Source: JACJXF01 sp964349045 (GTDB lineage: Bacteria > Bacteroidota > Bacteroidia > Bacteroidales > GCA-2748055). Taken from it: a stretch of 15,277 nucleotides of DNA. Location of the stretch: NCBI GenBank assembly GCA_964349045.1, contig CAYGFI010000115.1, forward strand, positions 1-15,277. Direction: 5' to 3'. The notes under the pieces were generated by a model. The model had not been told where the DNA came from and made no database searches. It was given only the letters and a program-made list of their open reading frames with translations. Positions 1-7,906 of the stretch are shown here, piece after piece. The number at the start of each line of letters is the position of its first letter. The stretch's first letter is position 1. The position numbers and the translations under genes are program-made.

Positions 1-73
1 TATATAAACTATGCGTAAATTGTACTCTAAATTAATAATCTTTTGGTTAAAATAAAATTGTGTAATATTTTGA

Positions 74-81
74 TAAATTTG
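74..81 (+). promoter_or_regulatory. Possible Bacteroidota-type -7 promoter element
   Basis: TAAATTTG is an exact match to the TAnnTTTG -7 consensus used by the Bacteroidota primary sigma factor. It lies about 40 bp upstream of the ATG at 123, so it could drive the first gene pair. The -33 TTTG element is not well placed: the nearest clear TTTG (42-45) is too far upstream. An 8-mer with two free positions is easily found by chance in AT-rich DNA, so this is tentative. Confidence 0.35.
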
Positions 82-122
82 TTATCTTACAGTGTATTAA
101 CCATTAAAAGAATCAATTTAGA

Positions 123-644
123 ATGGATAATGACAATCTGAGTTTTTTTGGTAATTGGAGTTCTATTTTGGGACTTCTTTTAACGATCTTAATTGCGTTT
201 ATAGGTTATCTAATAAATGATAAAATTAAAGAAATTCAAAGAGATATTCAATTTAATGCTAGGATAAGAAGTCTTATAAAACATCTTGATAAATCAAAAT
301 CGAACTATCCCAAATATCTGGAGGATTATGATATTTCTCAACAAAAAATCAGATATGAAATATCTCAAACTGATGTAATTCTACGAAACATTAAGAAGAA
401 AATTACTAAAAACGAAAAGAAGAGTTTAAATAAACTCTTAGATCAAATAAAACTAATTAAGGCTGGATATTTTATAAATGAACAACAAAGAAAGAAAGGG
501 ATTTGGACTTGGATTAAAAATCTTTTTGTAAAAAGCTTAGAAATATCTGAAAAAGACTTATGGAACTTTTATACTGATCTTTCAGCCTTACAGACTCAGT
601 TGGAAAATTTAGTTGAAGACAAAAAAATAAAGAATTATGGATGA
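123..644 (+). CDS. Membrane-anchored coiled-coil protein, unknown function
   Basis: This 173-residue protein has one strongly hydrophobic stretch at about residues 12-31 (ending in the AFIGYLI region), read as a single transmembrane helix or uncleaved anchor. The rest is a Lys/Glu/Ile-rich, probably helical and coiled-coil domain with no enzymatic motif that I can see. A short Trp-containing segment (GIWTWIKNLF, about residues 126-135) might associate with the membrane surface. The next gene starts 8 bp before this stop codon, so the two are probably translationally coupled and may act together. The family is not recognised. Small membrane-anchored partners are common in phage-defence gene pairs, but that role here is only inferred from context. 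Confidence 0.75.
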   Translation: MDNDNLSFFGNWSSILGLLLTILIAFIGYLINDKIKEIQRDIQFNARIRSLIKHLDKSKSNYPKYLEDYDISQQKIRYEISQTDVILRNIKKKITKNEKKSLNKLLDQIKLIKAGYFINEQQRKKGIWTWIKNLFVKSLEISEKDLWNFYTDLSALQTQLENLVEDKKIKNYG

Positions 645-1233
645 AGCAAATAAAAATGGGATGGTTATTACTAAACTCATTCAAGAAACTCAACGAGGAA
701 CAATTATCTGGCAGCCAAAAAAGGATCAAAAAATTATTTTGCCTTTTGATGGGGAGGTGATTGGAAAAGTCTATCTAACCCAATATAAAGGAACTAATTT
801 CAGGATGTTTAGATTTAGGTATAAAGATTTTGAATCCGATTTACTTACTTATTACTACGATAGTGCAATAAGATTAGAAATACTGGATGAGAATGGTGAT
901 CTAGATTGGGACTTCCCTTCAGACAATTCACTAAATGATTTGTATGAGACAGTAAGATATAAAGTGGCAGGGGTAAATAAATTAATCGATAACATCCTTG
1001 GCTTAGAAATAATAAAAGCAGAATATCGAACAAACAAAAAATCTATTGACGTAACAAAGAAACTATCATCTAGAATACAGAATAATGAGCTACATGTCGT
1101 AATATCTAACGAGATTGCTGGGGATCCTGATTCTGGGACACCAAAGACTTTGAAAATAAAGTATTATTACGAGGGACAATTGTACGAAATGGAGATTAGG
1201 GAAGGTGAAAAACTTGATATCCCTTTATTTTAA
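637..1233 (+). CDS. Two-domain soluble protein with DUF3395/DnaJC11-like C-terminus
   Basis: This 198-residue protein has no signal peptide or membrane segment. Residues about 10-120 look like a beta-rich domain (motifs WQP, YKGTNFRMFRFRYKD, LEILDENGDLDWDFP) followed by a helix. Residues about 128-198 follow the pattern of the DUF3395/DnaJC11 C-terminal-like domain: a Tyr, then DVTKKL, then LHVVISNEIAGDP, then KTLKIKYYYEGQ, ending in an E...L.IP motif. That match is from memory of the family and was not searched. The start at 637 overlaps the upstream gene by 8 bp; an in-frame ATG at 661 is the alternative. The role is unknown: it could be a sensor or binding subunit paired with the upstream membrane protein. 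Copy A of the structured repeat begins about 15 bp after the stop. Confidence 0.75.
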   Translation: MDEANKNGMVITKLIQETQRGTIIWQPKKDQKIILPFDGEVIGKVYLTQYKGTNFRMFRFRYKDFESDLLTYYYDSAIRLEILDENGDLDWDFPSDNSLNDLYETVRYKVAGVNKLIDNILGLEIIKAEYRTNKKSIDVTKKLSSRIQNNELHVVISNEIAGDPDSGTPKTLKIKYYYEGQLYEMEIREGEKLDIPLF

Positions 1234-1248
1234 TAAAAATCTACGCAT

Positions 1249-1432
1249 GATAAATAGTCTTCGTCTGGTAGAGGAACGAGACCTAACATGAAGCCATGTT
1301 GCACAACCCGTCCCGCAGAAAGCGGGAAAATCCTCTTCGTACAGACTATCCAGAATTTTTTCTATCTATGGGGATTCAATAAGTTGAGTATATTTCAGAT
1401 CAGGGACAGGGGTGGTATTTTCCGGTTAATTA
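1249..1432. repeat. Structured dispersed repeat, copy A
   Basis: This non-coding stretch aligns with 3652-3858 over nearly its whole length. The longest exact match, 31 bp, is at 1369-1399, and a shared GGTATTTTCCGGTTAATT marks the right end. It contains a hairpin TCCCGC-AGAAA-GCGGGA (1311-1327); copy B keeps this stem with the outer T-A pair replaced by C-G. A second stem, TAACATG/CATGTTG (1284-1301), is partly kept in copy B. It lies directly between the first gene pair and the IS110 remnant. ACCTAAC (1281-1287) and GTTGAGT (1383-1389) fit the integron attC end consensus RYYYAAC/GTTRRRY, but repeat homology extends well past them, so an attC identity is not established. The other possibility is a non-coding end of a mobile element. 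Confidence 0.8.
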
Positions 1433-1433
1433 A

Positions 1434-1805
1434 AGCCTGGCAGTAGATAAAATCATCTCTCTTGAGGATTTTAAGTTCCATCGGGTACCCAAGGGAAGCA
1501 ACATTCTAAGAATAGTTTTGAGAAATGCTGCTAATTCCATTGGAAATCTTAAGAAATCAACACCTCTGAGAGATTTTTTTCAAAGAATAAACTTCAGGAA
1601 GTTGAGGGTTTCAACGATAAGTACAACAGCAAGAAAACTGGCGGTTATAATCTGGAACATGGTTGTAAAGGGTGTTCAATATGTAAATCCGGAAGGATAT
1701 CTCTTCCTGGATCAGAAAAGAAAACTCGGTATCATAAAAAGAATTCAAAAGCAAATCGCTAAATTTGATTTAACACTTGAAGATTTGGGAAACGTATCAA
1801 CATGA
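1434..1805 (+). pseudogene. IS110-family transposase remnant (C-terminal part only)
   Basis: The open frame after the TAA at 1431 reads as the end of an IS110/IS116/IS902 transposase. From about 1443, VDKIIS corresponds to the GGK-I-S stretch of the family, followed by RNAANSIGN, LRDFFQRINFRK, ARKLAVIIWNMV and YLFLDQKRKL, which I recognise from Bacteroidota IS110 C-termini. About 124 codons remain of a protein normally 300-400 residues long, and the N-terminal DEDD RuvC-like catalytic domain is absent. The only start codon in this region is an internal TTG at 1518. The fragment cannot be an active transposase. It lies directly against the 3' end of repeat copy A, so the deletion or insertion joint is near 1432. 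The 1806-1877 stretch after it holds nothing recognisable. Confidence 0.8.
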
Positions 1806-1877
1806 TTTTTAATGTTATACAAAAACGTTAGTTAGAATGCAAAAGAGACTAGCACCATAATATAATCAGAACAATCG

Positions 1878-2648
1878 ATGAAAAAGGAAAACTTAATAGA
1901 TAGTAGAAATAAAAGTCTTTACGATAGAGTTCGGAAATATTACAAAGTTAATTTGAAGAGAAGCTCCGACGACTCTTGGGGTTCAAATATTGAAATAGAT
2001 GCTTTAATAATTTGGCATAGCCCAACGGAATATCCTGTTTCTGCATTTACTCATGAATTATTGCATTCAGATACACAATTAAATGGATATAAAAGAATTA
2101 GAGCAGGAGTATCTCTGAATCCAGAAACGCATATAGTGCTTCCTCGAATTTGTAGTTGTCTTGATAATGAATTACAGCATCATAAAATGTTTGATAGATT
2201 TATTGGTTTAGGATTTCCTTCCGAAGAATTCTACAATGATCAAGATTCTAAAGTTATTCCTTACTTAGAAAGCATTCTAAAGTCAACAGGAAAATCAATA
2301 ATTTCTTTGTCAGTTGATTATTTGACTTTAATCTCACCTGGTGGAATAATTCCAACAGATAAATATGAAGAACTAAAGGAGTCTTTTTTAAATTATGCTA
2401 ATGGTAAATATCATGATAAATTTAAAGTAATTGACACAATTATTACCAATTGGAAATCAGACAGTAATTATGATGCCGAGAAATATATTATTCAATTCTT
2501 TAAAAATGTAGATGCTGGTCAAACTTGGATTACATATTCAAATGACTTGGATAAAGGTTTATCCTCAGAAAACTTTCCTAGTACAGGCTTCTATACTGAT
2601 AACAGCTTTACTATTGAAGAACTAGCAAAAGCATTTGGACAAGGATAA
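1878..2648 (+). CDS. Putative HExxH zinc metallopeptidase
   Basis: This 256-residue protein carries the HExxH zinc motif as H59-E60-L61-L62-H63 within the segment VSAFTHELLHSD. A later NELQHH segment (residues 97-102) offers Glu98 as a possible third, gluzincin-type ligand. The N-terminal part up to residue 55 looks like a small alpha/beta entry to the active-site helix. The C-terminal half is mixed and not recognised. There is no signal peptide, so it probably acts in the cytoplasm. It starts about 70 bp after the IS110 remnant, and the nuclease gene begins 15 bp after its stop, so the two are very likely one operon. By analogy with ImmA/IrrE-type proteases it could cleave a regulator or an effector, but the sequence is not clearly of that family. 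The substrate is unknown, and the pairing with a nuclease is the main clue. Confidence 0.8.
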   Translation: MKKENLIDSRNKSLYDRVRKYYKVNLKRSSDDSWGSNIEIDALIIWHSPTEYPVSAFTHELLHSDTQLNGYKRIRAGVSLNPETHIVLPRICSCLDNELQHHKMFDRFIGLGFPSEEFYNDQDSKVIPYLESILKSTGKSIISLSVDYLTLISPGGIIPTDKYEELKESFLNYANGKYHDKFKVIDTIITNWKSDSNYDAEKYIIQFFKNVDAGQTWITYSNDLDKGLSSENFPSTGFYTDNSFTIEELAKAFGQG

Positions 2649-2663
2649 TACTGTAATATTACT

Positions 2664-3638
2664 ATGGGGACACATAATTTATCACCGCTTAGAAATAGTG
2701 ATACATTTGAGGATTCTATCTGTGATTTATTCAATAAAATAGAATCGACTAATTCATATAAAAGGTTTGGTAGAAATGGACACAACCAAAAAGGAATTGA
2801 TGTGTTTTCATCTGAATATGATTGCGCAATTCAGTGCAAAAAGAAAGACTTAAGTAGAAAGGATTTACTGATAAAAAAGGAATTGCTTGATGATATTGAG
2901 AAAGATGTAAAAAAAGTAATTAAGGAAAAGCTAAAAATCAGAATCAATAAATTGATTTTTGTTTCTACTTATAATGACCATCCTGAAATTGATGAATATT
3001 GTGATATTGTAAAGGAAGAGTTGAAAACAGATTTTGAAATTATTTATTGGGGATGGGATACACTTGAAACCAAATTTCTTGACCAAAAGGAATTGCTTAA
3101 AAAATATTGGTCGAATTTCATCATAAGAACAGATTTAAAAGGATCATTGTTTAAAAGAAATCTTGACTTGAAAAAGCAGATTTCTAAAGATTTTGGTGAT
3201 TGGTTAAATTACCCTCCTGAACATAGAAAGAGGCGTTCAAGAATGATAATAAGGGTTTTTGATGGAAAGCAATATCCAAATGAAAACGAACCTGACGAGT
3301 TTGGAGAGTATTCATGGTTTAGAGCGGAAATAAAATCTCTTTATCATAAAGGAATGGAATTTATAATTGGGATAGAAGAAATTCAAGTCTTTGAAGATTA
3401 TACATGGGATAAAGTTGTATATGGAGCAAAATCAACAGGTGATTTAGTAAAAGTTGCAAAAGTAGGTCAGATAAATTTTGCAGACATTGTTGACTATGAT
3501 ACAGAAGGAGATGAATATTATATCTGTCCTCATGTGTTTTGCAAATTTAAATATAGAGGAACTCCTTTTGAGAATATTTATTATTACAACATGGATAAGA
3601 CATATGAGTATTTTGAACATAAAGACAAGAGAAAGTAA
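2664..3638 (+). CDS. Mrr-like PD-(D/E)xK nuclease with unknown C-terminal domain
   Basis: This is a 324-residue protein. Residues about 13-155 have the layout of a restriction-endonuclease-like domain: an N-terminal helix with Glu16 (FEDSICDLF), then GRNGHNQKGID with Asp46, then AIQCK with Gln57-x-Lys59, giving an Mrr-type D...QxK core. It closes with a WGWDTLE strand (129-135), which is common in this class of defence nucleases. Residues about 190-315 form a separate beta-rich domain (SWFRAEIKSLYHKG, FADIVDYDTEGDEYY, PHVFCKFKYRG) that I cannot assign and that may sense a trigger or bind a ligand. The substrate is presumably DNA, by family. It is encoded 15 bp downstream of the metallopeptidase gene, and repeat copy B begins shortly after its stop. 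The fold call is fairly firm; the biological role is inferred. Confidence 0.85.
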   Translation: MGTHNLSPLRNSDTFEDSICDLFNKIESTNSYKRFGRNGHNQKGIDVFSSEYDCAIQCKKKDLSRKDLLIKKELLDDIEKDVKKVIKEKLKIRINKLIFVSTYNDHPEIDEYCDIVKEELKTDFEIIYWGWDTLETKFLDQKELLKKYWSNFIIRTDLKGSLFKRNLDLKKQISKDFGDWLNYPPEHRKRRSRMIIRVFDGKQYPNENEPDEFGEYSWFRAEIKSLYHKGMEFIIGIEEIQVFEDYTWDKVVYGAKSTGDLVKVAKVGQINFADIVDYDTEGDEYYICPHVFCKFKYRGTPFENIYYYNMDKTYEYFEHKDKRK

Positions 3639-3651
3639 TGCACATACCGCC

Positions 3652-3858
3652 AATAAATAAGACTGTGTGTGGTCGAGGAACTGCCTGCCCCGCCAAAGGA
3701 GAGGAGATCTAACATTAATCCGTGTTGCACAGCCTGCCCCGCAGAAGGCGGGGAAATCATAATCGCACAGGCTGTCCGGAATTTTTTCTATCTGTGGGGA
3801 TTCAATAAGTTGAGTATATTTCAGAGCACAAGCCGGCGCGGTATTTTCCGGTTAATTG
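3652..3858. repeat. Structured dispersed repeat, copy B
   Basis: This is the second copy of the element at 1249-1432, in the same orientation, and it begins about 14 bp after the nuclease gene. The hairpin is CCCCGC-AGAAG-GCGGGG (3737-3753), a perfect 6-bp stem. It differs from copy A by a compensatory T-A to C-G change, which points to selection on structure. It carries about 22 bp not found in copy A (around 3681-3702), including a second GCCTGCCCCGC 11-mer (3683-3693 and 3732-3742), as if the left half of the hairpin had been duplicated. An open frame crosses the repeat at 3669-3938, but its sequence is not preserved as protein against copy A. The remaining 3859-3988, up to hsdM, holds no gene and no clear promoter match. 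Confidence 0.8.
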
Positions 3859-3988
3859 AATGGATAATACGGATCAGACTTAAAATCCTTCCCTTATTAA
3901 TTGTTTTTGCAAAACCTGGCGGGATTTACTTAACTTAGTGTGAATTTTTTCCATTCCAATTTATAGTTCTAATCATTTTCAATAAACA

Positions 3989-5464
3989 ATGACACAGAAA
4001 CAATTAGAAGTCTACCTGTGGGATGCCGCCAACATCCTCCGCGGAATGATTGACGCCGCCGACTTCAAACAATATATCTTTCCCCTGTTATTTTTTAAAA
4101 GAGTAAGCGACCTATGGGATGAGGAATACCAGCATGCGTTGGAAGAAAGCGGAAACGATTTAAGTTATGCACAATTTGCAGAAAACCACCGGTTTCAGAT
4201 CCCTGAAGGTTGCCATTGGGAGGATATAAGAAAGAAAACTGTGGATGTGGGTGCAGCTTTGCAAAAGGCACTGAATGGTATTGAGAAAGAAAACTTTGAA
4301 ATGTTACATGATGTGTTTGGCGATGCCCAATGGACAAACAAACGCAGGATGAGTGACGAAAAAATGCTGGATCTGATTGAGCATTTCAGCAAAATGAAAC
4401 TCACCATTGCAGAGGTTCCTCATGACATTATGGGTGAAGGATACGAATACCTCATTAAGAAATTTGCTGACGACAGCGGACATACGGCCGCTGAGTTTTA
4501 CACCAACCGTACAGTGGTAAAACTTATGACCCAGATAACTGATCCAAAGAGTACCGAAAGTATTTATGACCCAACCTGTGGAAGCGGTGGAATTCTTCTT
4601 AGCGCTGCCTTGCACCTGAAGGAGCATGGTAAAGAATACCGGACCTTAAAATTATACGGACAGGAACTTAACCTGATAACCTCTGCTATTGCCCGCATAA
4701 ACATGTTTATGCACAATGTTGATGAGTTTCTGATTGTACAGGGAGACACCTTAGACAGCCCTCAGATCCTTGAAAACGATGAGCTTAAAAAGTTTGATGT
4801 TATCATGGCAAATCCACCTTATAGCGTTAAAAAGTGGAACCAACAAAAATGGATGAATGATCCTTTTGGAAGAAATATCTGGGGGACTCCACCACAAGGT
4901 TGTGCCGATTATGCATTTCAGCAGCATATTATGAAAAGTCTGAATCCTGAAACCGGTCGTTGTGTGGTATTGTGGCCACATGGAGTTTTGTTCCGGGATG
5001 TGGAAAGCGATATTCGTAAGCGAATGATTGAAGAAGACTATGTCGATGCCGTTATAGGACTTGGGAAAAATTTGTTTTACAACAGTAGTATGGAAAGCTG
5101 TTTGCTGGTTTGTCGTATGAAAAAACCGGAAGAAAGAAAAAGTAAAATTATTTTTATTGATGCGAAAGAAGAACTACATATAGAACGAACCAATGCCTGG
5201 CTGGAACCAAAGAATATAAAAAGGATTAGCGATGCTTATTGGATGTTTAAGGATACAGTAGGGTTTACAAAAATTATCAGTTGCAAAGATGTTTTAGCAA
5301 ACAATGGAAATCTAAGCATTCAATTATATGTGAAACATATTGCTATTGATAATGAACACAACACTGAAAAATTAATTGCAGATATAATAGCTGGACAAAA
5401 GCAAATTAATTCATCAATTAACAATTTGTTTAATCAACTTAAAAATATTGGAATAGAAGCATGA
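3989..5464 (+). CDS. hsdM: Type I restriction-modification DNA methyltransferase subunit
   Basis: HsdM (491 residues) transfers a methyl group from S-adenosylmethionine to adenine N6 in the recognition site, as part of the M2S methylase and the R2M2S restriction complex. The N-terminal helical HsdM_N domain spans about residues 5-140. The SAM-binding motif I is DPTCGSGG (194-201), and the catalytic motif IV is NPPY (275-278), the gamma-class N6-adenine signature. The length is normal. hsdS overlaps its stop by ATGA at 5461. Base composition changes within the gene: by hand count 4021-4080 is 31/60 G+C and 5341-5400 is 17/60. About the last 70 residues, which contact HsdS in known systems, lie in the AT-rich part, so the 3' end may have been exchanged together with hsdS. 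Confidence 0.97.
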   Translation: MTQKQLEVYLWDAANILRGMIDAADFKQYIFPLLFFKRVSDLWDEEYQHALEESGNDLSYAQFAENHRFQIPEGCHWEDIRKKTVDVGAALQKALNGIEKENFEMLHDVFGDAQWTNKRRMSDEKMLDLIEHFSKMKLTIAEVPHDIMGEGYEYLIKKFADDSGHTAAEFYTNRTVVKLMTQITDPKSTESIYDPTCGSGGILLSAALHLKEHGKEYRTLKLYGQELNLITSAIARINMFMHNVDEFLIVQGDTLDSPQILENDELKKFDVIMANPPYSVKKWNQQKWMNDPFGRNIWGTPPQGCADYAFQQHIMKSLNPETGRCVVLWPHGVLFRDVESDIRKRMIEEDYVDAVIGLGKNLFYNSSMESCLLVCRMKKPEERKSKIIFIDAKEELHIERTNAWLEPKNIKRISDAYWMFKDTVGFTKIISCKDVLANNGNLSIQLYVKHIAIDNEHNTEKLIADIIAGQKQINSSINNLFNQLKNIGIEA

Positions 5465-6627
5465 GTTTGAGAAAGAATACTTGGGAATCTATACCACTTA
5501 AAATGGTAAGCCATGATATTGAGTATGGTTTAACTACAAGTTCAGAGGATTACGGCAACACAATTCTTTTGAGAATAACTGATGTCAATGAAAACGGTAA
5601 ATTAAACGATGGATTAAGATTTGCTACTGTTGATGAAAAGACATTTGCAAAATATCAGCTTAAGCCAAACAATGTTCTTATTGCCAGAAGTGGCGCTACT
5701 GCTGGTAAAGCATACATTCATAAATCTGAAGGTAGATTCATTTTTGCCTCATATATGTTGAGAGTAGTCCTTAAAGAAGAATCAATCAATCCAGATTTTT
5801 TCTTTTCATTTTTAAATTCACCAAACTATAATTCGCAGTTAGGTGGGATTAAAGTTGGCTCAGCTCAACCTAATGTCAATACAACAAACCTTGCAACCTT
5901 AAAAATCCCACTTCCACCCATCGAAGAACAAAAACAAATAGCTTCACTTTTTCAAGCCATAGAAACTTCAATGGAGCAGATTGAAGAGCAGGAGAAGAAT
6001 TTGTTAAAATTGAAAAATAAACTTCTCAGCGATTTATTTTCAGAAGCACAAAAATTTGGAACACATTTACATGAAGCAGACTTTGAAACGGTAAGGTTTG
6101 ATAAGGTAGCTATCAATATTTCAGAAAGGGTTGAACCAAAGAAAACAGAACTAACTACCTATGTTGGTTTAGAGCATTTAGATGCTGATAACTTGAAAAT
6201 TGAAAGAACCGGAACGCCTGACGATGTGATTGGAACTAAACTTAAAATTTACATGGGAGACATTATTTTTGGTAAGAGAAGAGCTTACTTACGAAAAGTT
6301 GCTGTTTCTCATTTTGATGGAATTGCTTCCGCTCACAGTATGATTTTAAGAGCCAATGAAAACAATATTGAAAAGGATTTCCTGCCTTTTTTTATGCAGT
6401 CTGACGCATTTATGAGCAGAGCGATTCAAATTTCGGAGGGTTCACTTTCACCGACAATTAAAAATAAGACCTTAGCTCAACAGGAATTCATTCTGCCAAA
6501 GAAAGAGAAACAAAAGGAACTAATAACTGTGTTTAAACAGTTTGATGTAACCTTCGGACAACTTAAACAGCAAAAAACAACCTTAAAGAATTTGAAACAG
6601 AAGTTATTGAATGAGATTTTAGGGTAA
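5461..6627 (+). CDS. hsdS: Type I restriction-modification specificity subunit
   Basis: HsdS (388 residues) determines the bipartite target sequence. It has the usual two-fold design. The first target-recognition domain is at about residues 1-148, followed by a central conserved helix beginning PLPPIEEQKQIASLF and running to about 195. The second recognition domain spans about 205-343, followed by the distal helix beginning ILPKKEKQKELITVF to the end. The matching ends of the two half-repeats (SAQPNVNTTNLATLKIPLPP and SLSPTIKNKTLAQQEFILPK) show the internal duplication. The start overlaps the hsdM stop (ATGA). The gene is AT-rich like the two genes after it and unlike most of hsdM and hsdR. 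The target sequence cannot be read from the protein by eye. Confidence 0.96.
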   Translation: MSLRKNTWESIPLKMVSHDIEYGLTTSSEDYGNTILLRITDVNENGKLNDGLRFATVDEKTFAKYQLKPNNVLIARSGATAGKAYIHKSEGRFIFASYMLRVVLKEESINPDFFFSFLNSPNYNSQLGGIKVGSAQPNVNTTNLATLKIPLPPIEEQKQIASLFQAIETSMEQIEEQEKNLLKLKNKLLSDLFSEAQKFGTHLHEADFETVRFDKVAINISERVEPKKTELTTYVGLEHLDADNLKIERTGTPDDVIGTKLKIYMGDIIFGKRRAYLRKVAVSHFDGIASAHSMILRANENNIEKDFLPFFMQSDAFMSRAIQISEGSLSPTIKNKTLAQQEFILPKKEKQKELITVFKQFDVTFGQLKQQKTTLKNLKQKLLNEILG

Positions 6628-6664
6628 GAGAAAATAGTGTAATTTTGGAATCAAAGGATTTATT

Positions 6665-7906
6665 ATGAGCAAAATAAAAATTAAGAATTTCGGCCCGATT
6701 AAAGAAGGTTATCTGGAAAATGATGGGTGGATGGATGTAAAGAAGGTAACTGTATTTATCGGTAATCAGGGAAGTGGGAAAAGTACTGTAGCGAAACTAA
6801 TTTCTACATTTACCTGGATTGAAAAGGCTCTTGTTAGGGGTGATTATAATGCAAAGTGGTTTTCGGCAAAAAACATATTGAAAAATCAATATTTAACTTA
6901 TCATCGCCTTGAAAATTATGTTAGTAATTACGCCACTCTTTTTGACAGTACTGAAATTGAGTATCAAGGTGATGCATACCATATAAAATACGAGAAAGGA
7001 ATACTTATAATAAATGAAGTAAAAAATAACAATTATTCCCTACCTCAAATAATGTATGTTCCAGCTGAAAGAAATTTTATTGCTAATGTAAAGTCCCCAA
7101 AAGAACTTCGATTGACTTCAAATTCCTTGAAAGAGTTTTTAGCAGAATTCGACAAGGCAAAAAATGAATTAAAATCACTGATAAGACTTCCAATTAATGA
7201 TGTAGATGTAGAGTATGATAAATTAAATGATGTTGTAAACATTAAGGGTAGTGATTATAAGTTAAGATTAACAGAATCATCGAGTGGGTTTCAATCTTTG
7301 GTTCCTCTTTTTCTGGTTTCCTGGTTCCATTCAAATTCGGTCAAAAAACAATCTGAAATAACAAAGGAACCTATGAGTGGCGAGGAATTAGAACGCTTTA
7401 AGAAAGGTGTTGCTGATATTTGGTCAAACAATAACCTGTCTGAAGAACAAAGAAGAATCGCGCTATCTGTCTTATCATCCAAATTCAATAAATCTGCATT
7501 TATTAATATTGTCGAAGAGCCGGAACAAAACTTGTTTCCAACTTCTCAATGGGAAATCCTTAAAAGTTTATTGGAATTCAATAATTTGACTAGTGGAAAC
7601 AAGCTTATAATGACAACACATAGTCCCTATATTATTAATTATTTGACTCTTACTATAAAAGCAAGCATTCTTTATGATATCGTGAAAACAGAAGATGATA
7701 GAAATAAACTTCAGGAAATTGTACCTTTTGATTCTGCAGTTAAACCAAATGAAATAATTATATATGAATTGGATGAAAATAATGGTGTTGTTAAAAAACT
7801 TATAACCTATGATGATCTTCCATCGGATGAAAATAAATTAAATTTTGAGCTTGGAGAAAGTAATGAACTTTTTGCTCAGCTTATAGAAATTCAACAAGGG
7901 CTATGA
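6665..7906 (+). CDS. AAA/OLD-like ATPase nested in the hsd operon (R-linked ORF)
   Basis: This 413-residue protein is an SMC/ABC-related ATPase of the AAA_15/AAA_21 kind. It starts with the typical IKIKNFGPIK strand. Walker A is GNQGSGKST (33-41), there is a YVPAERNF element (131-138), and an ABC-signature-like SSSGFQS lies near 206-211. Walker B is INIVEEPEQNLFP (about 280-292, with Glu285 a candidate catalytic residue), followed by the switch motif TTHSPY (317-322). A helical insert lies between the signature and Walker B. It begins 37 bp after hsdS and overlaps the next gene by ATGA. ATPases of this class sit in type I loci (R-linked ORFs) and in defence pairs such as PARIS, where the ATPase is the sensor. 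Here it probably works with the small nuclease-like protein encoded next; that pairing is inferred from overlap. Confidence 0.92.
   Translation: MSKIKIKNFGPIKEGYLENDGWMDVKKVTVFIGNQGSGKSTVAKLISTFTWIEKALVRGDYNAKWFSAKNILKNQYLTYHRLENYVSNYATLFDSTEIEYQGDAYHIKYEKGILIINEVKNNNYSLPQIMYVPAERNFIANVKSPKELRLTSNSLKEFLAEFDKAKNELKSLIRLPINDVDVEYDKLNDVVNIKGSDYKLRLTESSSGFQSLVPLFLVSWFHSNSVKKQSEITKEPMSGEELERFKKGVADIWSNNNLSEEQRRIALSVLSSKFNKSAFINIVEEPEQNLFPTSQWEILKSLLEFNNLTSGNKLIMTTHSPYIINYLTLTIKASILYDIVKTEDDRNKLQEIVPFDSAVKPNEIIIYELDENNGVVKKLITYDDLPSDENKLNFELGESNELFAQLIEIQQGL

Noticed and set aside
1311..1327. Intrinsic terminator at the G+C-rich hairpin of the repeat
   Set aside because: No run of T follows the stem on either strand in copy A or copy B.
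1281..1389. Full integron attC site in repeat copy A
   Set aside because: The end heptamers fit RYYYAAC/GTTRRRY, but inner pairing is uneven, repeat homology continues about 45 bp past the supposed site, and no integrase is in the window. It is kept only as a hypothesis.
3669..3938. 89-codon open frame across repeat copy B
   Set aside because: It lies on the structured repeat. The matching stretch of copy A is interrupted and most differences alter amino acids, so the conservation is of nucleotide sequence and structure, not protein.
4304..4627. 107-codon minus-strand frame inside hsdM
   Set aside because: It is antisense to the conserved HsdM N-terminal and SAM-binding region, with no start signal or recognisable motif.
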